A stretch of 64,000 bases of DNA from Oceanomicrobium pacificus (GCF_009833495.1 NZ_WUWG01000007.1:1-64000), one strand, 5' to 3'; shown: positions 27,308 to 36,094, counted from the stretch's first letter. Numbers and translations: made by a program. The notes: generated by a model from the sequence alone, not told the origin.

Positions 27308-28300
27308 TCAGTTGTCCGACACCGGAGCGGCGTCGTTCACGTTCACCCGGAAAAGCCCGTTCATGATGTCGGCCTCTTTGGCCTCGACGGCGGACACGAC
27401 CTCGGCCGGGACCAGTTCCGGATCAAGCACCAGCGACCCGCCGCCATAGGCCATGAAACTATACTGGCCGTAATCCGCGGCCTCGAAGGTCCCGCCAGCC
27501 ACGGCCGCGACCGCACGGTCGATCGTCGGCTCCATGTGCCAGAGCGCCGAGGCGAGGATCGTGCCCGGATAGTCGCCGGACGTGTCGATCACGTTGCCGA
27601 TCGCCTTCACACCGCGCTCCACCGCCGCGTCGGAGACGCCGAACCGCTCCGCATACATGATGTCGGCACCGGCATCCATCATGGCAAAGGCGCTTTCCTT
27701 GGCCTTGGGCGGATCATACCAGCTGTCGATGAAGCTCACGAGGAACTTCACGTCGGAATTGACCTCCCGCGCGCCATCCATGAATGCATGCATGAGCCGG
27801 TTGACCTCCGGGATCGCATAGCCGCCGACCATGCCGATCAGGTTGCTCTCGGTCGCCGCGCCGGCGATCATGCCCGACAGGTAGCTCGGCTCGTGAATCC
27901 AGTTGTCGAAGACCGAGAAGTTGGGCGCCACCGGCCCGAAGGACGAGCCCATCAGGAATGCTGTTTCGGGATAGTCGGCCGCCACCTTGCGCGCGGCGCG
28001 TTCCAACCCGAACACCTCGCCCACGATCAGCTGGTGACCGGCTTCAGCATATTCGCGCATGACCCGCTCGTAATCGTTGTTGGCGACATTTTCCGAATAG
28101 ACATATTCGATATCGCCACGCTCCTGCGCGGTGGTCAGTGCCTTGTGGATCCGGCCGATCCACTGCTGTTCGACCGGCAATGTGTAAATCGCCGCGACCT
28201 TGACCGTTTCAGCGGCGGCCACTCCCGCGCCCCAGACCGACCCGACGACGAGCGCCGCGACCATCATCCCGCGGCGGGTTAGTTTCATTGCTGTGCGCAT
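27308..28300 (-). CDS. BMP-family (PnrA/Med-like) substrate-binding protein
   Basis: 330 residues from the ATG at 28300, with AGGAG seven bases upstream; the longer frame to 28333 lacks such a site. The leader MKLTRRGMMVAALVVGSVWGAGVAAAE (from residue 6) is Sec/Tat-like with no lipobox Cys, so the protein is free in the periplasm. The mature part shows BMP features: KVAAIYTLPVEQQWIGRIHKAL, LIVGEVFGLERAARKVAADYPETAF, NFSVFDNWIHEPSYLSGMIAG, IGMVGGYAIPEVNR and PGTILASALWHMEP. BMP proteins bind nucleosides, and the linked CodA-like deaminase supports a nucleobase or nucleoside ligand here. Confidence 0.92.
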   Translation of the reverse strand: MRTAMKLTRRGMMVAALVVGSVWGAGVAAAETVKVAAIYTLPVEQQWIGRIHKALTTAQERGDIEYVYSENVANNDYERVMREYAEAGHQLIVGEVFGLERAARKVAADYPETAFLMGSSFGPVAPNFSVFDNWIHEPSYLSGMIAGAATESNLIGMVGGYAIPEVNRLMHAFMDGAREVNSDVKFLVSFIDSWYDPPKAKESAFAMMDAGADIMYAERFGVSDAAVERGVKAIGNVIDTSGDYPGTILASALWHMEPTIDRAVAAVAGGTFEAADYGQYSFMAYGGGSLVLDPELVPAEVVSAVEAKEADIMNGLFRVNVNDAAPVSDN

Positions 28301-28345
28301 TCCCTCACTCCTGTTGCCCTGACCTAACGTCACGCAATTGGGTCA

Positions 28346-28369
28346 TTTCTTGACCGTTCGATCAAGAAA
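28346..28369. promoter_or_regulatory. Candidate operator upstream of the bmp-ABC-deaminase operon
   Basis: A perfect 8-bp inverted repeat, TTTCTTGA and TCAAGAAA, separated by 8 bases lies about 45 bp before the bmp start. The inner part TTGA-N8-TCAA is the layout of many dimeric-regulator operators. No T-run or G/C core suggests a terminator. No dedicated regulator gene is adjacent, so the binding protein is unknown. Confidence 0.45.
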
Positions 28370-28466
28370 AATGGCGGCCACGACACAAGAAACCGCCAAG
28401 CCGCTCGAAACATGCCGTTTTTTTGGGCAGCCCGCCGCCGCGATCGGAAGGGTGGCGGGCCAGAGT

Positions 28467-29933
28467 TCAGTTCAGCAGCACCCTCGGCAGCCAGAGGGCG
28501 ATGTCGGGGAAGCTCATCACCAGCGCCAGTCCGATCAGCTGCAGGAGCACGAAGGGAATGATCCCGCGGTAGATTTCCTGAATGCGCACATTTTCCGGCG
28601 CGACGGCCTTGAGGTAGAAGAGCGCGAAGCCGAAAGGTGGCGTCAGGAAGCTCGTCTGCAGGTTCACCGCGAGCAGGATCGCAAACCAGTAGGTCACCTC
28701 GAATTTCGCGACATGGTCCCCGAAATCGAGCTGCGCGATGATCGGCGCGAAGACCGGCAGCACGATCAGCGTGATCTCGATCCAGTCGAAGAAAAAGCCG
28801 AGCACGAAGACGAGCGCCATGATCAGGAACAGGAGCCCCCAGGACCCGAGGCCAAGCGACTCCACCAGATCGATCACCAGATCGTCGCCGCCAAGCGCAC
28901 GGAAGATGTAGGAGAACAGCGTCGCCCCGATGAAGATGCCGAAGATCATCGCATTGGTGAGCATGGTCCGCTCGACCACATCAGCCAAGACGCCGATATA
29001 GTGGCGCAACTCTCGCCAGAACCCGCCACCGACCGGATGGTCGTCAATGCCCGTGTCCGCCGTGGTCTCCAGCACGAATTCCTCGACCCCGAGGCTCGGC
29101 AGGATCACCAGATTGATCAGCCCGAGCAGGATCGCGCCCATCGCGCCGACACCCGCAGCCTCCGTCGGGGTTGCGAACCCGCCGAGGATGGAGCCGAGCA
29201 CAAGCCCGATCAGGATCACCGGCGGCACGAAGCTGCGCACCACCATGGCAAAGACGCCCAGACCCGTTTGCGGCCCAAGATCCTGGTCAAGCGCCGGTGC
29301 CAGCTTCGGATTGATGGTGCAGCGAACCACGATATAGACGACATAAAGTCCGGCCAGGATCAGGCCCGGAAAGACCGCCGCCACGAAGAGATTGCCCACC
29401 GAGCGCGACAGGAGATCCGCCATGATCACAAGCATGATCGAGGGCGGGATCAGGATGCCGAGCGTGCCGGAGGCGGCGATCGTGCCGGTTGCCAGTTCGT
29501 GATTGTAGTTCCGTTCGATCATCACCGGCAGCGCGAGAAGCGACATCATGATGACGCTCGCGCCGATGATGCCGGTGGTGGCGGCCAGAATGGTTCCCAT
29601 GATCGTCACCGACAGGGCCAGCCCGCCGGGGACACGGCGCATCAGAACCTGAAGGCAGTTGAGCAGGTCGCGTGCGATGCCTGACCGTTCCAGCATCGTG
29701 CCCATGAAGATGAACATCGGAATGGCGGTCAGGATCAGGTTTTCCATGATCCCGCCGAAGATGCGTGACGGAAGGGTGCGGAACTGGATGAACATGAACT
29801 CGCCGGCCATGATGCCTATGAGCCCGAACAGAAGCCCGACGCCGCCGAGCACGAAGGCGACCGGAAAGCCGGAGAACATACTCACGCCCAGGACGATGAA
29901 CATGAACAGGGGCAGAAGCTCGATGAAATCCAT
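28467..29933 (-). CDS. dctM: TRAP transporter 1, large permease subunit (DctM)
   Basis: 488 residues with about 12 hydrophobic segments, somewhat longer than classical DctM (about 430) as in the TakM/FcbT3-like group. Hallmarks: FPVAFVLGGVGLLFG at the first helix, FIFMGTMLERSGIARDLLN, LSVTIMGTILAATTGIIGASVIMMSLLALPVM, SGTLGILIPPSIMLVIMADLL, and FFFDWIEITLIVLPVFAPII near the C-terminus, ending with LTPPFGFALFYLKAVAPE. It is the sodium-driven translocation subunit. Its start coincides with the end of the small-subunit gene. Confidence 0.94.
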   Translation of the reverse strand: MDFIELLPLFMFIVLGVSMFSGFPVAFVLGGVGLLFGLIGIMAGEFMFIQFRTLPSRIFGGIMENLILTAIPMFIFMGTMLERSGIARDLLNCLQVLMRRVPGGLALSVTIMGTILAATTGIIGASVIMMSLLALPVMIERNYNHELATGTIAASGTLGILIPPSIMLVIMADLLSRSVGNLFVAAVFPGLILAGLYVVYIVVRCTINPKLAPALDQDLGPQTGLGVFAMVVRSFVPPVILIGLVLGSILGGFATPTEAAGVGAMGAILLGLINLVILPSLGVEEFVLETTADTGIDDHPVGGGFWRELRHYIGVLADVVERTMLTNAMIFGIFIGATLFSYIFRALGGDDLVIDLVESLGLGSWGLLFLIMALVFVLGFFFDWIEITLIVLPVFAPIIAQLDFGDHVAKFEVTYWFAILLAVNLQTSFLTPPFGFALFYLKAVAPENVRIQEIYRGIIPFVLLQLIGLALVMSFPDIALWLPRVLLN

Positions 29934-30496
29934 CAGTGGCCCCCGTTCAGAAGCTGGTCGCGCGTGTCCTCGTCAAGGTCACCGCGGAGCCCCGCGATAC
30001 ATTTGATGAGCTGCGACAGGGCCGCAAGAAGCAGGAGCACGAACAGAAGCACCATGCCGGCCTTCAGAAGCCACAGGTTGCTGAGCCCGGTCTGGGATTT
30101 GGAAATCTCGCCCGACAGGAAAGACTGTTTCGCATAGCCGAAGGACAACCAGATCCCGAGCAGCGAATAGGGCACGAGGGCAAGGCAGATGCCCACGATC
30201 TCGATCCAGTATTTGCGCCGCTCGGAGAACCCCTCGCGCAGCAGGTCGATGCGCACATGGGTCTGGCGTGTATAGCCGTAACCCACGGCCAGCATGATCA
30301 GATAGGCGTGCAGCCAATACTCGCTTTCCTGAATCATGGTCGAATTGAGCCCCGCGGGTTTCGGCACCCCGAAATAGCGGGTGATGACGTCGTAACAGAC
30401 GACGACGACAAGCAAGGCGCCGAGCCATCCCCCCGTCAGGGCAAGCACCCTGAGTGTCCGGTCGATGAAGCGGCTGAGCATCAAGAGGCTCTGCAC
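29933..30496 (-). CDS. dctQ: TRAP transporter 1, small permease subunit (DctQ)
   Basis: 187 residues with four hydrophobic segments, the DctQ fold. WLGALLVVVVCYDVITRYFGVPKP is the first-helix motif with the conserved aromatic/Arg, then EYWLHAYLIMLAVGYGYTRQTHVRIDLLREGFSERRKYWIE, the diagnostic H(V/I)R(I/V)D sequence between helices 2 and 3. It pairs with the large subunit in the inner membrane. It is separated from the binding-protein gene by 139 bp that contain a terminator-like hairpin. Confidence 0.92.
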   Translation of the reverse strand: MQSLLMLSRFIDRTLRVLALTGGWLGALLVVVVCYDVITRYFGVPKPAGLNSTMIQESEYWLHAYLIMLAVGYGYTRQTHVRIDLLREGFSERRKYWIEIVGICLALVPYSLLGIWLSFGYAKQSFLSGEISKSQTGLSNLWLLKAGMVLLFVLLLLAALSQLIKCIAGLRGDLDEDTRDQLLNGGH

Positions 30497-30580
30497 GTGG
30501 ATCCCTCCCCCAAATTATGGTCTTGCGGCCTTTTGGCCTGTTCTTCCGCCATTCTAGCAAACCGGCGGTGGTTTTGGCCG

Positions 30581-30613
30581 AAAAAGGCCCGGCTGACCTG
30601 CAGCCGGACCTTT
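30581..30613 (-). terminator. Rho-independent terminator-like attenuator between dctP and dctQ
   Basis: On the minus strand, 23 bases after the dctP stop, a 13-bp stem (AAAGGTCCGGCTG with CAGCCGGGCCTTT, one G-U pair) with a 5-base loop runs into a short T-run. This is the best intrinsic terminator in the window. Its place inside an operon suggests partial termination, giving more binding protein than membrane subunits. Confidence 0.7.
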
Positions 30614-30635
30614 CGGTTTTAGTTGGACGGGCCGG

Positions 30636-31667
30636 TTACTTCAGGTAGCCCAGCTCTTTCCAGGTGGTGTACTGCTCGCGGAATTCCGACAGGCTCGTCC
30701 AAGCCTTGTCGAAATCGGGGTTGGCGGCAACCTCTTCGGCCACCACTTCCTCCCAGGCCGAACGCAGCGTATCGAGCATGGAATCATCCCACTGGTGGAT
30801 GGTCACGCCATTGCCCTCGATCTCTTTCAGGGCCGCCGACTGGATCGCCTCGCCCTCTGCGAACTGGGTGGCGACATTGGCGCGGCAGGCGGTGGTGATC
30901 AGCCCACGCTGCTGGTCGGTCATCCCGTCCCATTTGGCCTTGGAGATCAGCAGCTCCTGAATGGTCGACTGCTGGTGCCAGCCGGGGAAGTAGTAATGCT
31001 TGGCGATATTGTAGAAGCCGAGATTGAGGTCGATCGCCGGCATGGAAAACTCGGTCGCGTCGATCGTGCCGCGCTCCAGCGCCGGGTAAATATCCCCGCC
31101 GGCGAGCAGCTGCGTGTCCACGCCGAGTTTCTGCATCACCTTCGCGCCGAGGCCGAAGAAGCGCATCTTGAGCCCCGCCAGATCTTCGGGGCCGGTGATT
31201 TCCTCGCGGAACCAGCCGGAGGCCTCGGGGGCGATGATCCCGCAGACGAGCGAGTGAATGCCATTGGCATTGTAGATCTCGTTCATCATGTCTTCGCCGC
31301 CGCCATACCACATCCAGGCGAGATACTCGCCGGCGCTGGGGCCGAACGGCACGGCAGCAAAGAGGTTCAGCGCAGAGTTCTTGGAGCCCCAGTAGCCCGG
31401 CACCGACCAGCCGGCATCCACCGACCCGTTGGACACGGCATCAAAAATCTCCAGCGGCGGGACGAGCGCGTTCGGTTCGAAGAATTTGACCTCCACCTCG
31501 CCGCCCGAGATGAGGTTGAGCGTGTCCTGCAGCTTCACACCCGCCTCACCCAGCTGGATCAGCGATCCGGGGAAGGTCGAGGGCATGTTGAGCTTGACGG
31601 GTTCGGCCTGGGCCATCGGCGCCGACAGCAGCGCGGCGGCGGCCGCGGCAGTGAGCATCTTCTTCAT
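30636..31667 (-). CDS. dctP: TRAP transporter 1, periplasmic substrate-binding protein (DctP, TakP-like)
   Basis: 343 residues with a clear Sec signal peptide (MKKMLTAAAAAALLSAPMAQAE). The mature domain is TakP/DctP7-like: NMPSTFPGSLIQLGEAG, FFEPNALVPPLEIFDAVSNGSVDAGW, LAGLKMRFFGLGAKVMQKLG (the family Arg that binds the substrate carboxylate), and LGFYNIAKHYYFPGWHQQST. That last motif is characteristic of the 2-oxoacid/organic-acid binding TakP group. Substrate is therefore probably a carboxylic or sugar acid. It is the first gene of the TRAP-1 operon; the downstream neighbour on the far side is a GntR regulator. Confidence 0.93.
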   Translation of the reverse strand: MKKMLTAAAAAALLSAPMAQAEPVKLNMPSTFPGSLIQLGEAGVKLQDTLNLISGGEVEVKFFEPNALVPPLEIFDAVSNGSVDAGWSVPGYWGSKNSALNLFAAVPFGPSAGEYLAWMWYGGGEDMMNEIYNANGIHSLVCGIIAPEASGWFREEITGPEDLAGLKMRFFGLGAKVMQKLGVDTQLLAGGDIYPALERGTIDATEFSMPAIDLNLGFYNIAKHYYFPGWHQQSTIQELLISKAKWDGMTDQQRGLITTACRANVATQFAEGEAIQSAALKEIEGNGVTIHQWDDSMLDTLRSAWEEVVAEEVAANPDFDKAWTSLSEFREQYTTWKELGYLK

Positions 31668-31886
31668 TTCAGTCCTCCCTGACTGTGCATTTTTCTAGCA
31701 TCCGCGCTCTACGGACACGGATTACTGTATGCATTAAATTATCCACCGTCAAATGTGCAAACACGCGCGCAAAGACAGTTGGATGGCTGATTGATTGCCA
31801 AATTCACGGCAAAGCCAATCAGCAAGGCTGACCCAATTCGGGAAATGAAGGGGGAGACGGTGGCGCGTCCTGCGCCCCGCAACAGG

Positions 31887-32576
31887 TCAGACCTGATGGA
31901 ACCCGTGCTTTTCGAGCAGTGCGATCAGGGTGGTCTTGGCCCGCATCCGGTGCTGGCGGTGCAGTTCACGCGCCCGCTCCGCATCACCGTCGCGCAGCGC
32001 CTCCATCAGCCGCGCATGATCCTCGTTCGAGGCACGCGGCAGAGGCCGGATGAACAGCGTCAGGTTGCGGGCGCGCCGCACCTGATCATTGTAGGTCGAC
32101 ACGATCGCCGCCAGACGGCTATTGCCCGACAGGTTGACGAGCGTTGCATGGAACTCCTCATCCGCGGCGGCCCAGGCCTCCCGGTCATTGTCGTCGAGGC
32201 TTTTCTCCATCCGCTCCAGCGCCCGGTCGAGCGGCGCGAGTTTGGCGGCGGACAGTTTCTTGGCCGCCACGAGTTCGGCCGCGAGCGATTCAAGTTCGGT
32301 CAGGATCTGGTAGATCTCGGTCATGTCCTCGGGCGACAGGGTCAGGATCTGCACCCCGCGGCGCGGGCGGACTTTCAAGAGCCCCTGGGATTCGAGCACC
32401 AGCGTCGCCTCGCGCACCGGCGTCCGTGACATGCCGAGCATCTCGGCCAGTTCCGTTTCCAGATGGTTCGACCCGGCCGGCAGACGATTGGTCAGGATCA
32501 TGTCGCGCAGCTGCTGCGTGGCGCGCTGCGTCTGGGATGCCGCCGGTTTGTCAGCCGGTTTCGGAGCCTTGGCCAT
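31887..32576 (-). CDS. GntR-family regulator (FCD/FadR subfamily) 1
   Basis: 229 residues. An N-terminal winged helix (about 15-80) with LRDMILTNRLPAGSNHLETELAEMLGMSRTPVREATLVLESQGLL is typical GntR. The C-terminal FCD domain has the metal/ligand pattern EEFHATLVNLSGN and EDHARLMEALRDGDAERARELHRQH. It directly abuts the oxidoreductase gene upstream (no gap) and lies 219 bp before the TRAP-1 operon on the same strand, so it probably controls both plus the divergent otn genes through the palindrome at 33673. The effector is likely a sugar acid or its metabolite (inference). Confidence 0.88.
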   Translation of the reverse strand: MAKAPKPADKPAASQTQRATQQLRDMILTNRLPAGSNHLETELAEMLGMSRTPVREATLVLESQGLLKVRPRRGVQILTLSPEDMTEIYQILTELESLAAELVAAKKLSAAKLAPLDRALERMEKSLDDNDREAWAAADEEFHATLVNLSGNSRLAAIVSTYNDQVRRARNLTLFIRPLPRASNEDHARLMEALRDGDAERARELHRQHRMRAKTTLIALLEKHGFHQV

Positions 32577-33602
32577 TCACACCTCGATTTGCCGGCCCGC
32601 CGCATCGGACGCATAGGCCGCATCTTCCAGAAGGATGTTCTTCAGATAGTCTTCTGCCCTGTTTTCCAAGGGGGTGCCATCGAGAAGTCCGCTTATCACG
32701 TGGGTTTGTAACGCATGCACGCAATCCCCCGCAAAGCCCGGCCAGTCCTGCCGGTCAAGGATCACCTGCGCCTCCGCCGCACCGAAAGCGCGCCGCGCAA
32801 CGCGGCCCCACCCGTCGAGCGTCAGCGTGCCGGTGCTGCCCTCGACCAGACATTCGCCAAGCGTGGTGCGCGGATTGTCCGCCGCATGGTCAAGCAGCCG
32901 GTTGCCATCGAAGAGCGCCCGCCGACCATCCGCGTAGGACATTAGCAGATAGCCCGCATCCTCCCCCTTGATCGCCGGATTGAGCCGCCGCAGATCGGCA
33001 AACATCCGGTCGGGTTCGCCCAACAGATAGCGGAACGTGTCGATCCAGTGGACCGCCGTTTCATGGATCAGGAAGCGCGGCATGTCCTGGAAATAGGGCT
33101 GCCGGTCGAGATAGGCACGCGGCCCCTGCCCGTCTCCGGTCCGCAGCCGGAACGTGATCTGGTGCACCTCCCCGATCGCGCCTTCGTCAATCGCCCGGCG
33201 CATCGTGCGGTACCAGGGCTGGAAGCGGAAATTCTCATGCACGATCAGCGGCACATCCGCGGCGCGGGCCAGCGCCACGGCCTCCCGAGCCTCGTCGATG
33301 TTCTTGCAGAACGGTTTCTGGCAGATGATCGCGCGCACCCCGTGATCGAGCGCCGTGCAGATCGCCTGCAAATGGGTTTCGGGCGGGGTGATGATATCGA
33401 GCAGGTCGGGCGTCTCGGCCGCCAGCATCTCGTCGAGCCGCGCATAGGCCGGCAGACCCGTGGCCTCCGCCTTGGTGATGTCGCGGTTGACCGACGCCAC
33501 GGGCCGGGCCCTGTCGATGCGCGCCCAGGCGTCATAGTGGAAGCGGCTGAAATAGCCCGCGCCCAGACAGGCCACTCGAATCGGATCCTTCGGAAAACTC
33601 AT
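32577..33602 (-). CDS. Gfo/Idh/MocA-family oxidoreductase
   Basis: 341 residues. The N-terminal Rossmann fold starts IRVACLGAGYFSRFHYDAW; LLDIITPPETHLQAICTALDHGV and IICQKPFCKNIDEA follow, the latter being the family EKP motif with Gln in place of Glu but the catalytic Lys kept. The C-terminal half has HETAVHWIDTFRYLLGEP, where the His matches the conserved active-site region. It should oxidise or reduce a polyol, sugar or hydroxyacid with NAD(P). It is cotranscribed with GntR 1 and faces the tetronate genes, making it a candidate for the dehydrogenase step of that pathway. Confidence 0.87.
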   Translation of the reverse strand: MSFPKDPIRVACLGAGYFSRFHYDAWARIDRARPVASVNRDITKAEATGLPAYARLDEMLAAETPDLLDIITPPETHLQAICTALDHGVRAIICQKPFCKNIDEAREAVALARAADVPLIVHENFRFQPWYRTMRRAIDEGAIGEVHQITFRLRTGDGQGPRAYLDRQPYFQDMPRFLIHETAVHWIDTFRYLLGEPDRMFADLRRLNPAIKGEDAGYLLMSYADGRRALFDGNRLLDHAADNPRTTLGECLVEGSTGTLTLDGWGRVARRAFGAAEAQVILDRQDWPGFAGDCVHALQTHVISGLLDGTPLENRAEDYLKNILLEDAAYASDAAGRQIEV

Positions 33603-33672
33603 GCTATAGCTTACCCCTGAGCAGGTCGCAGGCGGCCCGCGCGCCCGCCGCAGCGCAGTTTAACGGGGTAGG

Positions 33673-33689
33673 ATGCGTTGACAACGCAT
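33673..33689. promoter_or_regulatory. FadR/GntR-type operator in the otn divergent promoter
   Basis: ATGCGTTG-A-CAACGCAT is a perfect 8-bp inverted repeat around one central base. It overlaps a TTGACA box (33678-33683) that could serve as the -35 of the rightward otn operon. It sits between the GntR-containing operon (minus) and the ABM-MBL-otnK-otnC operon (plus), so one site could govern both. It is strongly symmetric and matches the size of FadR-family operators. Confidence 0.6.
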
Positions 33690-33731
33690 TTTTTAATGGA
33701 TACGCAAAATCCAGATTGAGGGAGAGCAAAG

Positions 33732-34031
33732 ATGTATGCGGTTACCGTCCGGTTCACCTTGAAACCCGGAGCGTCCGACGCCTTCATGCCGCTGATGCGG
33801 GATCAGGCGCGCAATTCCCTGACCAAAGAGGCCGGATGCCACCGGTTCGACATCCTGTGGGACAGCGGCGCGCCGGAGGAGGTGTTCCTCTACGAGCTCT
33901 ACACCGACCGGGCGGCTTTCGAGCACCATATGTCCACCGACCATTTCAGCGCCTTTTCTGCCGCCGCGCCGGATCATGTCGCGGACAAGCAGGTCGTAAC
34001 CTATGACACGCTGTCCGAGGGCGGTGCATGA
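33732..34031 (+). CDS. ABM-domain (antibiotic biosynthesis monooxygenase-like) small protein
   Basis: 99 residues, a single ferredoxin-like ABM domain. YAVTVRFTLKPGASDAFMPLMRDQARNSLTKEAGCHRFDILWD and LYELYTDRAAFEHHMSTDHFSAF are the standard ABM motifs, as in YgiN-type quinol monooxygenases. A ribosome binding site (GAGGGAGA) lies about 7 bases before the ATG. Proteins of this fold act as dimeric monooxygenases, mutarotase-like enzymes or small-molecule binders, so a catalytic role is not assured. As the first gene of the tetronate operon it may prepare a lactone or sugar acid; this is speculative. Confidence 0.8.
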   Translation: MYAVTVRFTLKPGASDAFMPLMRDQARNSLTKEAGCHRFDILWDSGAPEEVFLYELYTDRAAFEHHMSTDHFSAFSAAAPDHVADKQVVTYDTLSEGGA

Positions 34032-34849
34032 GCGCCAACTGGACGGTCCATGCGGTCAAATATGCCGACCGGAACACCCGGATCAGGGGCGACAGTTTCA
34101 TCTTTGACGACGATCACGCATCGCCGCATCCGATGGACTATTTCGTCTGGCTCTTGCGCAACGGCAGCCGCACCATCCTAGTCGACACGGGATATGACGC
34201 GGCCGAGGGCGCGCGGCGCGACCGCCCGATCCTGCGCGACCCGGTGGTGGCGCTGGAGCCGCTCGGTGTGCGGGCCGAGGAGATCGATACGGTCATCATC
34301 ACCCATCTGCATTACGACCATGCGGGCGGGCTCGACCGCTACCCGTCGGCCCGGTTCCACCTGCAGGCGGCGGAAATGGCCTATGCGACCGGACCCTGCA
34401 TGTGCCACGACACGTTGCGCATGCCCTTCACGGCCGAACATGTCTGCGAGATGGTGCGCCACGTCTATTCGGGCCGCGTGATCTTCCATGACGGGGACGC
34501 CGAGGTGGCGCCGGGCGTGACGGTCCACGCGATCGGCGGCCATTCACGCGGGCTTCAGGCGGTGCGGGTCGAAACCGCCAACGGGCCGTTCTGCCTCGCC
34601 TCGGACGCGACCCATTTCTATGAGAATTTCCTGACCGGAAAACCCTTCCCGATCGTGGCCGACCTGGAGCCGATGCTGACAGGGTTCGACCGGATCACCG
34701 CACTCGCCGGCACGGCCGACCGGGTCATTCCCGGCCATGATCCGCTCGTCACGACGCTCTATCCTGTCGATCCGAATGTGCCGTTCGCCTGGCGGATCGA
34801 CGCCGGCCCGCAGGGCCCATTGCCAACCTTTTCCAGACCGGAGACCTGA
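34028..34849 (+). CDS. Metallo-beta-lactamase-fold hydrolase (N-acyl-homoserine-lactonase-like family)
   Basis: 273 residues, start overlapping the ABM stop. The metal-binding motif THLHYDHAGG gives His93, His95, Asp97 and His98. Further ligands are seen in VHAIGGHSRGLQAV and SDATHFYEN, and the last His in VIPGHDPLV. Overall order matches the AiiA-type lactonase family, which opens lactone rings with two zinc ions; there is no signal peptide. The neighbours OtnK and OtnC handle four-carbon sugar acids, so opening of a tetronolactone is a better guess here than quorum quenching. That reading is inference. Confidence 0.82.
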   Translation: MSANWTVHAVKYADRNTRIRGDSFIFDDDHASPHPMDYFVWLLRNGSRTILVDTGYDAAEGARRDRPILRDPVVALEPLGVRAEEIDTVIITHLHYDHAGGLDRYPSARFHLQAAEMAYATGPCMCHDTLRMPFTAEHVCEMVRHVYSGRVIFHDGDAEVAPGVTVHAIGGHSRGLQAVRVETANGPFCLASDATHFYENFLTGKPFPIVADLEPMLTGFDRITALAGTADRVIPGHDPLVTTLYPVDPNVPFAWRIDAGPQGPLPTFSRPET

Positions 34850-34852
34850 CGG

Positions 34853-36094
34853 ATGCTGCTTGGATGTATCGGCGACGATTTCACCGGATCGAGCGATCTG
34901 GCCAATACGCTGCGCAAAGAGGGGATGGGCGTCAGGCTCTTCTCCGGCGTGCCGGACGGACCCGCCGCAGACGGGATCGACGCGGGCGTCGTGGCACTGA
35001 AATCGCGGACGATCCCCGTGGCGGAGGCCGTGGCCCAGTCGCGCGCGGCGCTGCGCTGGTTGCGCGATCAGGGCTGCACGCAGTTTCTGTTCAAATATTG
35101 CTCGACCTTCGACAGCACGCCGGAGGGCAATATCGGACCGGTGGCCGCAGCCCTTGCCGAGGATCTGGGGGAAACGCGGGTGATCATCTGTCCGGCCTTT
35201 CCCGCCACCGGACGATCCGTCTATCAGGGGCATCTCTTCGTCGGTGACATGCTCCTGTCGGACAGCGGGATGCGCCACCATCCTCTGACCCCGATGACCG
35301 ATAGCGACATCCGCCGCTGGCTCGCGCAACAGACTGACTGGGCGGTGGATCATATCGGCGCCGCAACAGTGTTCGACGGGGCCGACGCGATCCGGGCCGC
35401 GCTCGGTGGCGGGTCACGGGCCATGGTCGTGGTCGACGCAATCCGCGATGCGGACCTGCGCGCCATCGGACGCGCCGCGCGTGACCGGACACTCATCACC
35501 GGCGGTTCGGGGATCGCGCTCGGCCTGCCCGACAATTTCAGGGACGCCGGCACATTGTCCGCAACCGAACCGGACTGGCAGGGCGCAAAAGGGCGCGCGC
35601 TGCTCCTGTCCGGCTCCTGTTCGGAACAGACCCGCCGGCAGGTTGCCGCCGCCAAGGCGTCCGGTCCGGCATATGAGGTCACGGCGGAGGCCGTCATGGG
35701 CGGCGAGGCAACCGCCGCGCGGCTTCTTGGCTGGGCCGAGGACAGCAACGCCCCTGCCCCGCTCATCTATTCCTCCGCCGATCCGGCGGTTGTCAAAGCG
35801 GCGCAGGAGAAATTCGGCCGCGACACGGTTGCCAGCGCGATCGAAGCGCTCTTCGGCGATCTGGCCGTGGCATGGCGGGACGCAGGCCACCGGATCATCG
35901 TGACCGCTGGGGGCGAGACATCGGGTGCCGTCGTCGAAGCGCTGAAACTCGACAGACTCGACATCGGGCCTGAGATCGCGGCCGGTGTGCCCGCTGTGCG
36001 CGACCCCGACAGCGGGCTCTGCCTCGCGCTCAAGTCGGGCAATTTTGGACAGGACGACTTCTTTGCCCGCGCCGTGGGGGTGCTGACAGCATGA
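34853..36094 (+). CDS. otnK: 3-oxo-tetronate kinase OtnK (DUF1537 family)
   Basis: 413 residues. The two-domain DUF1537 fold is clear: N-terminal GCIGDDFTGSSDLANTL, FKYCSTFDSTPEGNIGPVA, CPAFPATGRSVYQGHLFVGD and MRHHPLTPMTDSDI, then the nucleotide-binding half with LLLSGSCSEQTRRQV and TAGGETSGAVVEAL. These motifs separate OtnK from the related D-threonate kinase DtnK. It phosphorylates 3-oxo-tetronate (2-dehydro-erythronate or threonate form) at O4 with ATP. It is followed by otnC with a 4-bp overlap, as in known otn loci. Confidence 0.9.
   Translation: MLLGCIGDDFTGSSDLANTLRKEGMGVRLFSGVPDGPAADGIDAGVVALKSRTIPVAEAVAQSRAALRWLRDQGCTQFLFKYCSTFDSTPEGNIGPVAAALAEDLGETRVIICPAFPATGRSVYQGHLFVGDMLLSDSGMRHHPLTPMTDSDIRRWLAQQTDWAVDHIGAATVFDGADAIRAALGGGSRAMVVVDAIRDADLRAIGRAARDRTLITGGSGIALGLPDNFRDAGTLSATEPDWQGAKGRALLLSGSCSEQTRRQVAAAKASGPAYEVTAEAVMGGEATAARLLGWAEDSNAPAPLIYSSADPAVVKAAQEKFGRDTVASAIEALFGDLAVAWRDAGHRIIVTAGGETSGAVVEALKLDRLDIGPEIAAGVPAVRDPDSGLCLALKSGNFGQDDFFARAVGVLTA

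Noticed and set aside
28338-29684. 448-codon plus-strand open frame opposite TRAP-1 dctM
   Set aside because: Shadow of a membrane protein gene; sequence is charged and repetitive with no domain.
34028-34849. Quorum-quenching role for the MBL-fold lactonase
   Set aside because: Family name only; genomic context is tetronate metabolism and no LuxI gene is in the window, so it is not listed as a quorum-quenching enzyme.
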